64,000 nucleotides of DNA, from contig NZ_LFML01000006.1 in the NCBI RefSeq assembly GCF_001044425.1, forward strand, positions 105,015 to 169,014, in the 5' to 3' direction. The first letter of the stretch is position 1. Every line of letters starts with the position of its first letter. Position numbers and translations under genes: made by a program. Positions 25,309 through 33,661 of the stretch are shown piece by piece. The notes below the pieces were generated by a model. The model saw only the letters and a list, made by a program, of their open reading frames with translations. It was not told the origin of the DNA and did not search any database. The DNA is from Streptomyces roseus. Its GTDB lineage: Bacteria; Actinomycetota; Actinomycetes; Streptomycetales; Streptomycetaceae.

Positions 25309-25357
25309 TCCCCGTTTGTACGGGAGTCCCGCAAAGCGGGGACCGACTCCCCGTTTG
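25309..25357. promoter_or_regulatory. three-box putative TetR operator
   Basis: The box TCCCCGTTTG occurs at 25309-25318 and 25348-25357, and in inverse form (CAAAGCGGGGA, one inserted base) at 25332-25342. Boxes 1 and 2 make an inverted repeat with centre near 25325. They stand 40 to 90 bases before the TetR start, the usual place for self-repression. Confidence 0.5.
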
Positions 25358-25396
25358 GGGGGCGGGTACGAGACCCAAGGTCCAGGGAGGCCTCGC

Positions 25397-26155
25397 ATGA
25401 AGCGCCCCACCACCTCGGCGGCGGCCCTGTCCGCCCCGGAGGCGGCCGTGGACCTGTCGGCGGCGGAGCTGTGCCCCCACCCGGCGGACGCGGCCGGCGC
25501 CCCGGCGTGCTCCCCGGCCGCGGAGGCCGGCCCGGTCCCACGTCCGCGCGCGGACGCCGTGCGCAACCGCGAGCGGATCCTGGTGGCGGCGCGCGAGGTA
25601 CTGGTGGAGCAGGGCTCGGCGGCGCCCTTCGACGAGATCGCCCGCCGGGCGGGCGTCGGCAACGCGACCCTCTACCGGCACTTCCCCGACCGTGCGGCCC
25701 TGGTCCACCACGTCGTGCTCTTCGTCATGGAGCGCGTCACGGTCCAGGGCGAGGACGCCCTCGCGCAGGAGGCCGACGCCTTCGCCGCGCTGTGCCGCTT
25801 CACGCACGCCGCGGCGGACGAGCGGATCGGCGCCCTGTGCCCCATGCTCGCCGGGGACTTCGACGGCGAGCACCCCGAACTCATCGCGGCCCGCGAGGCC
25901 TTGACGGAAACCGTCGAGACCCTCGTGACCGCCGGTCAGCAGGCCGGGCTGGTCCGGACGGACATCGGTGTCGGCGACCTGATGGTCGCCCTCTCCCAGC
26001 TCAGCCGGCCCCTGCCGGGCATCTCGTGCATGGCGGTCGAGGGGTTCGTGCACCGTCATCTCCAGCTGTTCCTGGACGGGTTGCGCGCACCGGCCCGCTC
26101 CGAACTGCCGGGCGAGGCGGCCACCCTCGAAGACCTGAGGCAGAAAACCATGTGA
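25397..26155 (+). CDS. TetR/AcrR-family regulator
   Basis: Protein of 252 residues. A flexible N-terminal extension of about 50 residues (Ala/Pro-rich, two cysteines) precedes the TetR HTH: VRNRERILVAAREVLVEQG, then FDEIARRAGVGNATLYRHFPDRAAL in parts, residues 55-100. The C-terminal ligand domain has LCRFTHAAADERIGALCPML. It probably represses the efflux pump that starts 104 bases downstream on the same strand, and itself through the boxes at 25309-25357. GGGAGG is six bases before the ATG. The long N-terminal extension is unusual. Confidence 0.9.
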   Translation: MKRPTTSAAALSAPEAAVDLSAAELCPHPADAAGAPACSPAAEAGPVPRPRADAVRNRERILVAAREVLVEQGSAAPFDEIARRAGVGNATLYRHFPDRAALVHHVVLFVMERVTVQGEDALAQEADAFAALCRFTHAAADERIGALCPMLAGDFDGEHPELIAAREALTETVETLVTAGQQAGLVRTDIGVGDLMVALSQLSRPLPGISCMAVEGFVHRHLQLFLDGLRAPARSELPGEAATLEDLRQKTM

Positions 26156-26258
26156 CGCGCGGGGTCGCGCCCGCTAGCGTCGTAAACCCGTCTAAAACAG
26201 CGTCAAGCAGTCCAAAAGACTTCGTTTCAGTCATTCCGCACAGTAAGTGGGTATCCCC

Positions 26259-27797
26259 ATGTCAAAAACAGCCGCGCCCGCGCCGCTGGCTGCCGAGCCC
26301 AGTCGCTGGAAGGCACTCGTCTTCATAGCCCTGGCCCAGCTGATGGTCGTCCTCGACGCGACGATCGTGAACATCGCCCTCCCGTCCCCCCAGACCGCCC
26401 TCGGCATCTCCGACGGCAACCGCCAGTGGGTCATCACCGCGTACGCGCTGGCCTTCGGAGGACTCCTGCTCTTCGGCGGCCGCATCGCCGACAAGTGGGG
26501 CCGCAAGAACGCCTTCATCGTCGGCCTCATCGGCTTCGCCCTCGCCTCCGCGCTCGGCGGCGCCGCCAACGGCGAGGCGATGATGCTGGGCGCCCGCGCC
26601 CTCCAGGGCGCCTTCGGCGCACTGCTGGCCCCGGCCGCGCTCTCGCTGCTGGCCGTCATGTTCACCGACGCCAAGGAGCGGGCCAAGGCCTTCGGCATCT
26701 ACGGTGCGATCGCCGGTGGCGGTGGCGCCGTCGGCCTGATCCTCGGCGGCTTCCTCACCGAGTACCTGAACTGGCGCTGGACCTTCTTCGTCAACATCCC
26801 GTTCGCGATCATCGCGGCCGTGGGCGCGTGGATGATCATCCGGGAGCCCGCGGGCGGACGCAACCGCGCACCGCTCGACATCCCCGGCGTGATCCTGTCG
26901 ACCACGGGTCTGGTCGCCCTGGTCTACGGCTTCACCCGCGCCGAGTCGGCCGGCTGGTCGGACGCGCTGACCGTGACCATGTTCGTCGCCTCGGCCCTGC
27001 TGCTCGCGGCCTTCGTGCTCGTCGAGTCCCGCGTGAAGTCCCCGCTGCTCCCGCTGCGCGTCCTGCTGGAGCGCAACCGCGGCGGCGTCTACCTCTCGCT
27101 CGGCCTGGCCGTCATCGCGATGTTCGGCCTGTTCCTCTTCCTCACGTACTACCTCCAGGTCGTGAAGGGCTTCTCGCCGGTCAAGACCGGCTTCGCCTTC
27201 CTGCCGATGATCGCCGGCATGATCACGGGTTCCACCCAGATCGGTGCCCGTCTGATGACCCGGGTCCCGCCGCGGCTGCTGATGGGCCCGGGCTTCCTGC
27301 TCGCCGCCACCGGCATGCTGCTGCTGACCCAGCTGGAGGTCGGCTCCTCCTACCCGGCGCTGATCCTGCCCGCGCAGCTGCTGCTGGGCCTCGGCATGGG
27401 TACGGCGTTCATGCCGGCCATGTCGCTGGCCACCCACGGGGTGAACCCGGCCGACGCCGGTGTCGCCTCCGCCATGGTCAACACCTCGCAGCAGGTGGGT
27501 GGCGCCATCGGCACCGCGCTGCTGAACACGATCGCCGCCTCGGCGACGACCGCGTACCTGACCGACCACGCGGCCGAGGCTGCGGCGGGCGGCCCTGCGG
27601 CGAAGCTGATCCAGGCCCAGGCGATGGTGGAGGGCTACTCCTCCGCCATCTGGTGGGCGGTAGGCATCCTCGTCGCCAGCGCGACCATCGCCCTGACGCT
27701 CATCACCACGGGCCGGCCGGGCGCCGGCGGTCCGGTGGCCTCCGGTGACGGCGCAGGCGCGGACGCCGAGGTGAAGATCCCGGTGATCGCCCACTGA
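26259..27797 (+). CDS. DHA2-family (EmrB/QacA) MFS drug-efflux transporter
   Basis: Protein of 512 residues with 14 predicted membrane helices. Motif C/D1 LDATIVNIALPS follows helix 1, GGRIADKWGRKNAF is motif A between helices 2 and 3, and MSLATHGVNPADAGVASAMVNTSQQVGGAIG is the characteristic late region (given as landmarks). Such pumps export drugs or metabolites with protons across the cell membrane. Start at 26259 is chosen over GTG 26247. It follows a TetR gene, the common repressor-pump pairing, and is closed by a long hairpin. Confidence 0.92.
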   Translation: MSKTAAPAPLAAEPSRWKALVFIALAQLMVVLDATIVNIALPSPQTALGISDGNRQWVITAYALAFGGLLLFGGRIADKWGRKNAFIVGLIGFALASALGGAANGEAMMLGARALQGAFGALLAPAALSLLAVMFTDAKERAKAFGIYGAIAGGGGAVGLILGGFLTEYLNWRWTFFVNIPFAIIAAVGAWMIIREPAGGRNRAPLDIPGVILSTTGLVALVYGFTRAESAGWSDALTVTMFVASALLLAAFVLVESRVKSPLLPLRVLLERNRGGVYLSLGLAVIAMFGLFLFLTYYLQVVKGFSPVKTGFAFLPMIAGMITGSTQIGARLMTRVPPRLLMGPGFLLAATGMLLLTQLEVGSSYPALILPAQLLLGLGMGTAFMPAMSLATHGVNPADAGVASAMVNTSQQVGGAIGTALLNTIAASATTAYLTDHAAEAAAGGPAAKLIQAQAMVEGYSSAIWWAVGILVASATIALTLITTGRPGAGGPVASGDGAGADAEVKIPVIAH

Positions 27798-27837
27798 CGC
27801 CGCCGCGCGGCTCGGGGAGCCCCCGGGAATGACTGAC

Positions 27838-27876
27838 GACCCCCTGTCGTCCACCTCGTGTGGACGACAGGGGGTC
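27838..27876 (+). terminator. long perfect hairpin after the MFS gene
   Basis: A 17-base perfect stem (27838-27854 with 27860-27876) and a 5-base loop CTCGT, 41 bases after the stop codon. The rest of the 450-base gap to hrdD carries promoter elements: a CRP-like TGTGA-N6-TCACC at 28044-28057 (one mismatch), a weak GCAACC-N17-CGTC ECF-like pair at 27975-28001, and the sigma-R promoter. Confidence 0.85.
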
Positions 27877-28112
27877 GGTCCGTTCCAGGCCCCGCGCGGA
27901 CGGCCGGGGAGCACCCCGCGACGGGCTTTCGGAGCGTTCGGTGCAGTTCGGAGGGGAATGGGTTGGTTGTACAGGCAACCAGAAGGGGCCCGGTGGTCGT
28001 CTTCGGGGGTGGAGTGAGCGGCCACGGCAGGCACCGCACGGTGTGACGGCGGTCACCTGGGCGCGGCGGCGGGGCAGGATACTGCAAGATCTCCAAAAAG
28101 AGGGACCGGCGT

Positions 28113-28140
28113 GGGAATTCTGTCCCGATTCCAGTCGTTG
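28113..28140 (+). promoter_or_regulatory. sigma-R promoter of hrdD
   Basis: GGGAAT (28113-28118), an 18-base spacer and GTTG (28137-28140) match the thiol-stress SigR consensus GGGAAT-N18/19-GTT exactly. In S. coelicolor hrdD is an established SigR target. The inferred transcript would start near 28146, leaving a leader of about 100 bases before the AAGGGAG ribosome site. Confidence 0.85.
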
Positions 28141-28247
28141 TTTCCTTCGGAAGCGGGCACTCGGGAGAGTGTCCAGGGAACGCACCGCGAAGACACCCCG
28201 CGTTCCGGCAGCCGCACCGCGACCTAACTCATTGCAAGGGAGCACGC

Positions 28248-29225
28248 ATGGCAACCCGCGCCGTCGCCCGTAGTCAGTCCAGGGGCAGCGCCCGCGCTGT
28301 GGGCGGGGAGATCGCCGACCGCGACCTGGTGGGCATGTACCTCGACGAGATCGCGCGCACCCCGCTGCTCGACGCGGCCAAGGAAGTGGAGCTCTCCCAG
28401 ATCATCGAGGCGGGCGTGTACGCCCGGCAGATCCTCGACGGGGAGATAGACCGTGAGGGCGAGAGCCCGGCCCGCGAGGAGCTGGAGGCCATCGCCGCGG
28501 AGGGGGAGCGGGCCAAGGAGATCTTCATCCGCTCCAACCTGCGCCTCGTCGTGGCCGTCGCCCGCCGCTATCCGCGCAGCGGCCTGCCCCTGCTCGACCT
28601 GATCCAGGAGGGCAACGCCGGCCTGGTGCGCGCCGTCGAGAAGTTCGACTACGCCAAGGGCTTCAAGTTCTCCACGTACGCGACGTGGTGGATCCGCCAG
28701 GCCATCACCCGCTCCATCGCCGACCAGTCCCGCACCATCCGCCTCCCCGTCCACCTGGTCGAGGAGCTCGGCCGGATCCGCCGCGTGCAGCGCGAGTTCA
28801 ACCGCGAGAACGGCCGGGACCCGGAGCACGCCGAGATCGCCGCCGAGCTGGACACGACGGAGAAGCGCGTCGGCGACGTCCTGGACTGGGCGCGCGACCC
28901 GGTCAGCCTGAACATGGCGGTGGACGACGAGGGCGAGACGCAGTTCGGCGACCTCCTGGAGGACACCTCCGCGATCTCCCCCGAGCAGTCCGTCCTGTCC
29001 CTCCTGCGCAGCGAGGAGCTGGAGGACCTGCTGGGCAAGCTGGACCAGCGCACCGCGTCGATCATCAAGATGCGGTACGGCATCGAGGACGGCCGCGAGC
29101 GAACCTTGACGGAGGTCGGCAAGCAGCACGGGCTGACCCGCGAGCGGATCCGGCAGATCGAGAAGCACGCCCTGCTGGAGCTGAAGCGGATGGCCCACGA
29201 CACGGGCTTCGACGCGGTCGCCTGA
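28248..29225 (+). CDS. hrdD: RNA polymerase principal-like sigma factor HrdD
   Basis: Protein of 325 residues of the sigma-70 group 2. Region 1.2 is DLVGMYLDEIARTPLLD, regions 2.2-2.4 include LDLIQEGNAGLVRAVEKFDY and YATWWIRQAITRSI, and region 4.2 is the HTH TLTEVGKQHGLTRERIRQIE. It directs core RNA polymerase to HrdB-like promoters and is non-essential in S. coelicolor. The N-terminus MATRAVARSQS and the body closely follow HrdD rather than HrdA or HrdC. Expression is predicted to depend on SigR (28113-28140) and perhaps another ECF factor. AAGGGAG stands six bases before the ATG. Confidence 0.95.
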   Translation: MATRAVARSQSRGSARAVGGEIADRDLVGMYLDEIARTPLLDAAKEVELSQIIEAGVYARQILDGEIDREGESPAREELEAIAAEGERAKEIFIRSNLRLVVAVARRYPRSGLPLLDLIQEGNAGLVRAVEKFDYAKGFKFSTYATWWIRQAITRSIADQSRTIRLPVHLVEELGRIRRVQREFNRENGRDPEHAEIAAELDTTEKRVGDVLDWARDPVSLNMAVDDEGETQFGDLLEDTSAISPEQSVLSLLRSEELEDLLGKLDQRTASIIKMRYGIEDGRERTLTEVGKQHGLTRERIRQIEKHALLELKRMAHDTGFDAVA

Positions 29226-29248
29226 CCCGGGCCGACCGCCCCCCGAAC

Positions 29249-29285
29249 GAGCCCCCGGCGCCCACCCCCCCGGCGCCGGGGGCTC
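29249..29285. terminator. bidirectional hairpin between hrdD and WYL gene
   Basis: Perfect 14-base stem (29249-29262 with 29272-29285) and a 9-base C-rich loop between convergent genes. Confidence 0.75.
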
Positions 29286-29324
29286 CCCCCTGCCCCTGCT
29301 CGCCCCCCTACCCACCGCCCGTAC

Positions 29325-30287
29325 TCACCCCTCCGGCGCCGGGGCCGGGCCCACCGCCGCCATGAGCCGGGACGCCAGCGCGCGCGCCGCCGCGGCCAGG
29401 ATCTCGGGGGTGTGCACCGTGAAGGGGACCGCGGTCAGCGCCAGCCGGGCCGCCACCCACTCCGGGGAGTCCCCGCTGGAGAACCGCACCCGGCAGCCCC
29501 CGCCCACCGGCTCCGCGTGCTGGCGCAGCCACCCCGGCAGCACCTCCGCCGGGGCCCCGAACGAGACGTCCACCGCGTAGGTCTCCCCGCTCCGCAACCC
29601 GCGCCGTACGAACTCCGCCGCGTCCACCGGAAGCTCCCGCGGCGCGAACCGGGCGCCCGTCGCGAACGGCTCCGCCACCCGGTCCACCCGGAACGTCCGC
29701 CAGTCCCCCCGGTCCAGGTCGTACGCCACCAGGTACCACCGGCTCCCGGTGCTGACCAGCCGGTACGGCTCCACCAGCCGCTTCGAGTCCGCCCCGTCCC
29801 GCGCCCGGTACGCGAACCGCAACCGCTCGGGCCCCGCCACCGCCGCCGCGATCGTGGTGAGCGTCCGCGGGTCGATGCTCGGCCCGTCCCCCCGGGTCAC
29901 CGCGATCGTCGCCGACTGCAGCGCCCCCACCCGGCGCCGCAGCCGCCCCGGCAGGACCTGCTCCAGCTTCGCGAGGGCCCGTACGGACGCCTCCTCCACC
30001 CCTTCGATCGCGTGCCCGGCCCCCGCCCGCAGCCCGACCGCGATCGCCACGGCCTCCTCGTCGTCCAGCAGCAGCGGCGGCATCGCGGCCCCGGCCACGA
30101 GCCGGTACCCGCCCTCCGCGCCCAGCGTGGCCTCCACCGGATAGCCCAGCTCCCGCAGCCGCTCGATGTCGCGGCGGATCGTGCGCGGGCTCACCCGCAA
30201 CCGCTCCGCCAGCTCGCTCCCGGGCCATTCGCGCGGGGTCTGGAGGAGGGAGAGCAGGGTCAGCAGCCGTGCCGGGGTGTCGGTCAT
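29325..30287 (-). CDS. YafY/WYL-domain transcriptional regulator
   Basis: Protein of 320 residues. A DeoR-like HTH_11 domain (LLTLLSLLQTPREWPGSELAERL, then RTIRRDIERLRELGYPV, in parts) is followed by a WYL domain (EPYRLVSTGSRWYLVAYDLDRGDWRTFRVDRV as landmark) and the WCX C-terminal extension. WYL proteins sense ligands, often nucleic-acid derived or redox signals, and commonly repress an adjacent gene. It is divergent from an MFS transporter with only 64 bases between the starts, where two overlapping palindromes lie. ATG at 30287; GTG 30296 is possible. Confidence 0.9.
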   Translation of the reverse strand: MTDTPARLLTLLSLLQTPREWPGSELAERLRVSPRTIRRDIERLRELGYPVEATLGAEGGYRLVAGAAMPPLLLDDEEAVAIAVGLRAGAGHAIEGVEEASVRALAKLEQVLPGRLRRRVGALQSATIAVTRGDGPSIDPRTLTTIAAAVAGPERLRFAYRARDGADSKRLVEPYRLVSTGSRWYLVAYDLDRGDWRTFRVDRVAEPFATGARFAPRELPVDAAEFVRRGLRSGETYAVDVSFGAPAEVLPGWLRQHAEPVGGGCRVRFSSGDSPEWVAARLALTAVPFTVHTPEILAAAARALASRLMAAVGPAPAPEG

Positions 30288-30317
30288 ACGATCCACATTG
30301 CCATGGGAAATAGGACA

Positions 30318-30342
30318 CCATCTGGCCTAGATGGCGTCTAGG
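30318..30342. promoter_or_regulatory. overlapping palindromes in the WYL/MFS divergent region
   Basis: CCATCT-N5-AGATGG (30318-30334) and CCTAGA-N5-TCTAGG (30326-30342) are perfect 6-base inverted repeats with the same 5-base spacing and they overlap by nine bases. They lie just before the MFS start. This is the expected operator of the WYL regulator, and the shared bases would make binding to the two palindromes mutually exclusive or cooperative. Confidence 0.55.
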
Positions 30343-30351
30343 TTTCCTTCC

Positions 30352-31833
30352 ATGACCTCCGAGACCACCTCGCCCGCCGATCGCCGCCGCTGGCTGGCGC
30401 TAGCCATCGTGATGACCGCGTCCTTCATGGACCTGGTCGACGTCACGATCGTCAACATCGCGATACCCAGCATGCGCCAGGACTTCGGCGCCTCCACCAG
30501 TGCGATCCAGTGGATCACCGCCGGCTACGCGCTCGCCTTCGCCGCAGGCCTGATCACGGGCGGCCGTCTCGGGGACATCTACGGGCGCAGGCGCCTCTTC
30601 CTCGTCGGCGTCGCCGGCTTCACGGCCGCCTCGCTCCTGTGCGGCATCGCGGCCGACCCCGCCATGCTCGTCGCCTCCCGCCTCCTCCAGGGCGGCATGG
30701 CGGCCATGATGGTGCCGCAGGTCCTCGCGATCATCCACGTCACCTTCCCGCCGCACGAGCGCGGCAAGGTGTTCGGCATGTTCGGCGCGATCGTCGGCCT
30801 CGGCGCGGTCTCGGGGCCGATGCTCGGCGCCCTGCTCACCGAGTGGAACCTCTTCGGCCTCGAATGGCGCACGATCTTCCTGATCAACCTTCCCGTCGGC
30901 ATCGCGGCCGTGATCCTGGGCCGCAAGTTCATCTCGGAGTCCAAGGCCCCCAAGGCCCTGCGCCTGGACCTGGTCGGCATGGTCCTCGCGACCCTCGCCC
31001 TGGTCATGCTGATCTTCCCGCTCACCCAGGGCCGCGAGAACGACTGGCCGCTGTGGGGCTTCGTCTGCATGATCGCCTCGCCGCTGGTCTTCGCCGCCTT
31101 CATCGCATACGAGAAGTACAAGATCAAGAAGGACGGTTCCCCGCTCGTCGAGCTCTCCCTCTTCCGGATCAAGAGCTTCGCCGGCGGCATCACGGTCCAG
31201 CTGGCCTTCGGCCTGGCGACCGGCATCTTCTTCCTCGTGTGGACGCTCTACATGCAGATGGGCCTCGGCTGGAGCCCGCTGCGCGCCGGCACCACCGGCA
31301 TCCCCTTCTCCATCGCCGTCTCCGTCGCCGCCGGCCTCTCGGTCGAGAAGCTCGTCCCGCGGTTCGGCCGCAAGGTGCTCCAGGCCGGCGCGCTGACCAT
31401 GGCCGCCGGCCTGCTCCTTTACATCTGGGAGTCGCAGCACTACGGCATGGGGATCGCCTCCTGGCAGATGGCCGCGCCGCTGGTCGTCATGGGCGCCGGC
31501 ATGGGCCTGATCGTCGCACCGCTGAACGACACCATCCTGTCCCAGGTGCCGCGCGAGCACGCCGGCTCGGCCTCGGGCCTGATCAACACCACCGGCCAGA
31601 TGGGCAACGCGCTCGGCCTCGCGCTGACCTCCGTCGTCTTCTTCGGCTCGATCGCGGACGACCGGGTCCTCGGCGCACCGTACGTCGAGGCCTTCCGCGG
31701 CGCGCTGTGGTGGGTCGTGGCGGTGCTCGTCGTGATCTTCGCGGTGATGTTCGTACTGCCGCGCAGGCAGATCCCGATGGAGGAGCGTGAGGGCGGTACG
31801 CAGGCCCCCGCCACCGAGGCCGTCCCGGCCTAG
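30352..31833 (+). CDS. DHA2-family MFS efflux transporter
   Basis: Protein of 493 residues with about 14 membrane helices. LVDVTIVNIAIPSMRQDF is the motif after helix 1, GGRLGDIYGRRRLFL is motif A, and APLNDTILSQVPREHAGSASGLINTT is the late landmark (in part). It would export a drug or metabolite by proton antiport. The ATG at 30352 is preferred; ATG 30331 lies inside the operator-like palindromes. Divergent from the WYL regulator, which probably controls it. The sequence is clearly different from the other pump at 26259, so it is not a recent duplicate. Confidence 0.92.
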   Translation: MTSETTSPADRRRWLALAIVMTASFMDLVDVTIVNIAIPSMRQDFGASTSAIQWITAGYALAFAAGLITGGRLGDIYGRRRLFLVGVAGFTAASLLCGIAADPAMLVASRLLQGGMAAMMVPQVLAIIHVTFPPHERGKVFGMFGAIVGLGAVSGPMLGALLTEWNLFGLEWRTIFLINLPVGIAAVILGRKFISESKAPKALRLDLVGMVLATLALVMLIFPLTQGRENDWPLWGFVCMIASPLVFAAFIAYEKYKIKKDGSPLVELSLFRIKSFAGGITVQLAFGLATGIFFLVWTLYMQMGLGWSPLRAGTTGIPFSIAVSVAAGLSVEKLVPRFGRKVLQAGALTMAAGLLLYIWESQHYGMGIASWQMAAPLVVMGAGMGLIVAPLNDTILSQVPREHAGSASGLINTTGQMGNALGLALTSVVFFGSIADDRVLGAPYVEAFRGALWWVVAVLVVIFAVMFVLPRRQIPMEEREGGTQAPATEAVPA

Positions 31834-31851
31834 AGCCTCCCGAACCCCTCC

Positions 31852-31883
31852 GGGCATGTCCGCTTCTGTTGGCGGGCATGCCC
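31852..31883 (+). terminator. hairpin after the second MFS gene
   Basis: Arms GGGCATG (31852-31858) and CATGCCC (31877-31883) pair, with an inner CGC/GCG pair of triplets across a 2 by 2 internal loop. It lies 18 bases after the stop. Confidence 0.6.
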
Positions 31884-31890
31884 GTTTGGC

Positions 31891-31918
31891 TTTGTATGTT
31901 CCGATATCGGCGTAGGGT
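31891..31918 (+). promoter_or_regulatory. possible promoter and palindrome before the DeoR gene
   Basis: TTTGTA (31891-31896) and TAGGGT (31913-31918) are spaced by 16 bases and could be a vegetative promoter. The spacer contains the perfect palindrome CCGATATCGG (31901-31910), a good place for DeoR self-repression. Confidence 0.4.
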
Positions 31919-31952
31919 GGGGTGTAACCCGCCGAAACGGACGTGAACCCAC

Positions 31953-32711
31953 ATGTACGCACCGGAGCGCCGGCAGGAGATCCTCCGGCTCGCCCACGCG
32001 GCGGGCCGGATCGACGTCCTCTCCCTCGCCGACCGCTTCCAGGTCACCGCCGAGACCGTACGCCGCGACCTCAAGGCCCTGGACCGGGCCGGCCTGGTCC
32101 GCCGCGTGCACGGCGGGGCCATCCCGGCCGGCCGCCTCGACTTCGAACCGGACCTCACCGAACGCGAGGCCACCCGCGCCGGCGAGAAGGACCGCATCGC
32201 GACCGCCGCCCTCGCCGAGATCCCCGAGGGCGGGAGCATCGTCCTCGACGCGGGCAGCACCGTCGCCCGACTCGCCGCCGCTCTCCCCGTCGACACCGCG
32301 CTCACCGTGGTCACCCACGCGCTGCCCGCCGCCGCCCGTCTCGCCTTTCATGCCGGCGTCGACCTCCACCTCGTCGGCGGCCGCGTCCGCCACCGCACCC
32401 GGGCCGCCGTCGACGCCTGGGCGCTGCGCGCCTACGCCGAGATCCGCGCCGACGTCGCCTTCCTCGCCGCGGGCGGCTTCTCGGTGCACGGCCTGTTCAC
32501 CCCCGACCTCGCGGAAGCCGCCGTCAAGCGGGCCGCGATGGCAGCCGCCCGCCGGGTGGTGCTGCTCGCCGACTCCTCGAAGGCGGGCCGGGAGCACTTC
32601 GCGTGCTTCGGCTCCTTCGCGGACGTGGACCTCCTGATCACCGACCAGGGGCTCGCCCCTGCCCAGCAGGCGGCCATCGAGGCCGCCGGTACGGACATCG
32701 TGCTCGTATGA
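31953..32711 (+). CDS. DeoR/GlpR-family sugar-catabolism repressor (FruR-like)
   Basis: Protein of 252 residues. N-terminal DeoR HTH: MYAPERRQEILRLA, DVLSLADRFQVTAETVRRDL and the family signature VRRVHGGAIP (residues 1-60). The C-terminal sugar-phosphate-binding domain carries GSIVLDAGSTVARLA and VLLADSSKAG. Such regulators release DNA on binding a phosphorylated sugar, here probably fructose-1-phosphate because the gene overlaps the 1-phosphofructokinase gene by four bases (ATGA). No clear ribosome site precedes the ATG. Confidence 0.9.
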   Translation: MYAPERRQEILRLAHAAGRIDVLSLADRFQVTAETVRRDLKALDRAGLVRRVHGGAIPAGRLDFEPDLTEREATRAGEKDRIATAALAEIPEGGSIVLDAGSTVARLAAALPVDTALTVVTHALPAAARLAFHAGVDLHLVGGRVRHRTRAAVDAWALRAYAEIRADVAFLAAGGFSVHGLFTPDLAEAAVKRAAMAAARRVVLLADSSKAGREHFACFGSFADVDLLITDQGLAPAQQAAIEAAGTDIVLV

Positions 32712-33658
32712 TCCTGACCGTCACCCCGAACCCCTCCCTCGATCGGACCTACGAGGTCCCCTCGCTCCACCGGGGCTCGGTGCTGCGCGCCACCGGCGAC
32801 CGCGTCGACCCCGGGGGCAAGGGGGTCAACGTCTCCCGCGCGGTGGCCGCAGCCGGAGTCCTCACGACGGCGGTCCTCCCGCTGGGCGGCGTCGCCGGCG
32901 CGCTGATCGCCGAACTGCTGGGCGTACAGGGCGTGGACGTCACGGCGGTGACGGTCGCCGGGCAGACCCGCTCCCACATCGCGCTGGTCGAACCGGACGG
33001 CACCCTCACCAAGATCAACGCCCCGGGCCCCGCGCTCACCGCGGAGGAATCCGCCCTCCTGCTGGAGACCGTCCGCACCGCCGCCGGCCGGCCCGACTGG
33101 ATCGCGGCCTGCGGCAGCCTCCCGCGCGGCCTGCCCTGCGACTGGTACGCCGCCCTGGTCACCCGCGGCCACGAGGCAGGCGCCCGGGTCGCCCTCGACA
33201 CCTCGGGCCCAGCGCTGACTGCCGCCCTCCCGGCCCGCCCGGACCTGGTCAAGCCGAACGCCCCGGAGCTCGCCCAGGCGGTCGGCCGCCCGCTGACCAC
33301 CCTCGGCGAGGCCATCCGGGCGGCCCAGGAGCTCCGGTCCCGGGGTGCGGGCGCCGTGCTGGCCTCGCTCGGCGCGGACGGGCAGCTCCTGGTGAGCGCC
33401 GAGGGCACCTTCCACGGCACCGCCCCCGTCACCGCCGTCCGCAGCGACGTCGGGGCGGGCGACGCCTCCCTGGCCGGGTTCCTGACCGCCGGCGGGACCG
33501 GCCCCAAGGCCCTCGCCTCGGCCCTGGCCCACGGGGCGGCGGCGGTCCGGCTCCCGGGCAGCGCCATGCCGACCCCGCAGGACCTGTGCCCGCAGGAGGT
33601 CCGCGTCACGGAGAACCCGCACCCGGAGCTCCGCCTCTCCGCCCCAGCACGTCCCTGA
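32708..33658 (+). CDS. fruK: 1-phosphofructokinase (PfkB family)
   Basis: Protein of 316 residues of the ribokinase/PfkB family. MILTVTPNPSLDRTYEV is the FruK N-terminus, DPGGKGVNVSRAVAAAG is PfkB signature 1, and SDVGAGDASLAGFL is signature 2 with the catalytic Asp. It phosphorylates fructose-1-phosphate to fructose-1,6-bisphosphate after PTS uptake of fructose. It is translationally coupled to the DeoR regulator. The fructose PTS permease gene that usually follows in Streptomyces is missing: the next gene is DUF6227 on the opposite strand. Confidence 0.9.
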   Translation: MILTVTPNPSLDRTYEVPSLHRGSVLRATGDRVDPGGKGVNVSRAVAAAGVLTTAVLPLGGVAGALIAELLGVQGVDVTAVTVAGQTRSHIALVEPDGTLTKINAPGPALTAEESALLLETVRTAAGRPDWIAACGSLPRGLPCDWYAALVTRGHEAGARVALDTSGPALTAALPARPDLVKPNAPELAQAVGRPLTTLGEAIRAAQELRSRGAGAVLASLGADGQLLVSAEGTFHGTAPVTAVRSDVGAGDASLAGFLTAGGTGPKALASALAHGAAAVRLPGSAMPTPQDLCPQEVRVTENPHPELRLSAPARP

Positions 33659-33661
33659 GGG

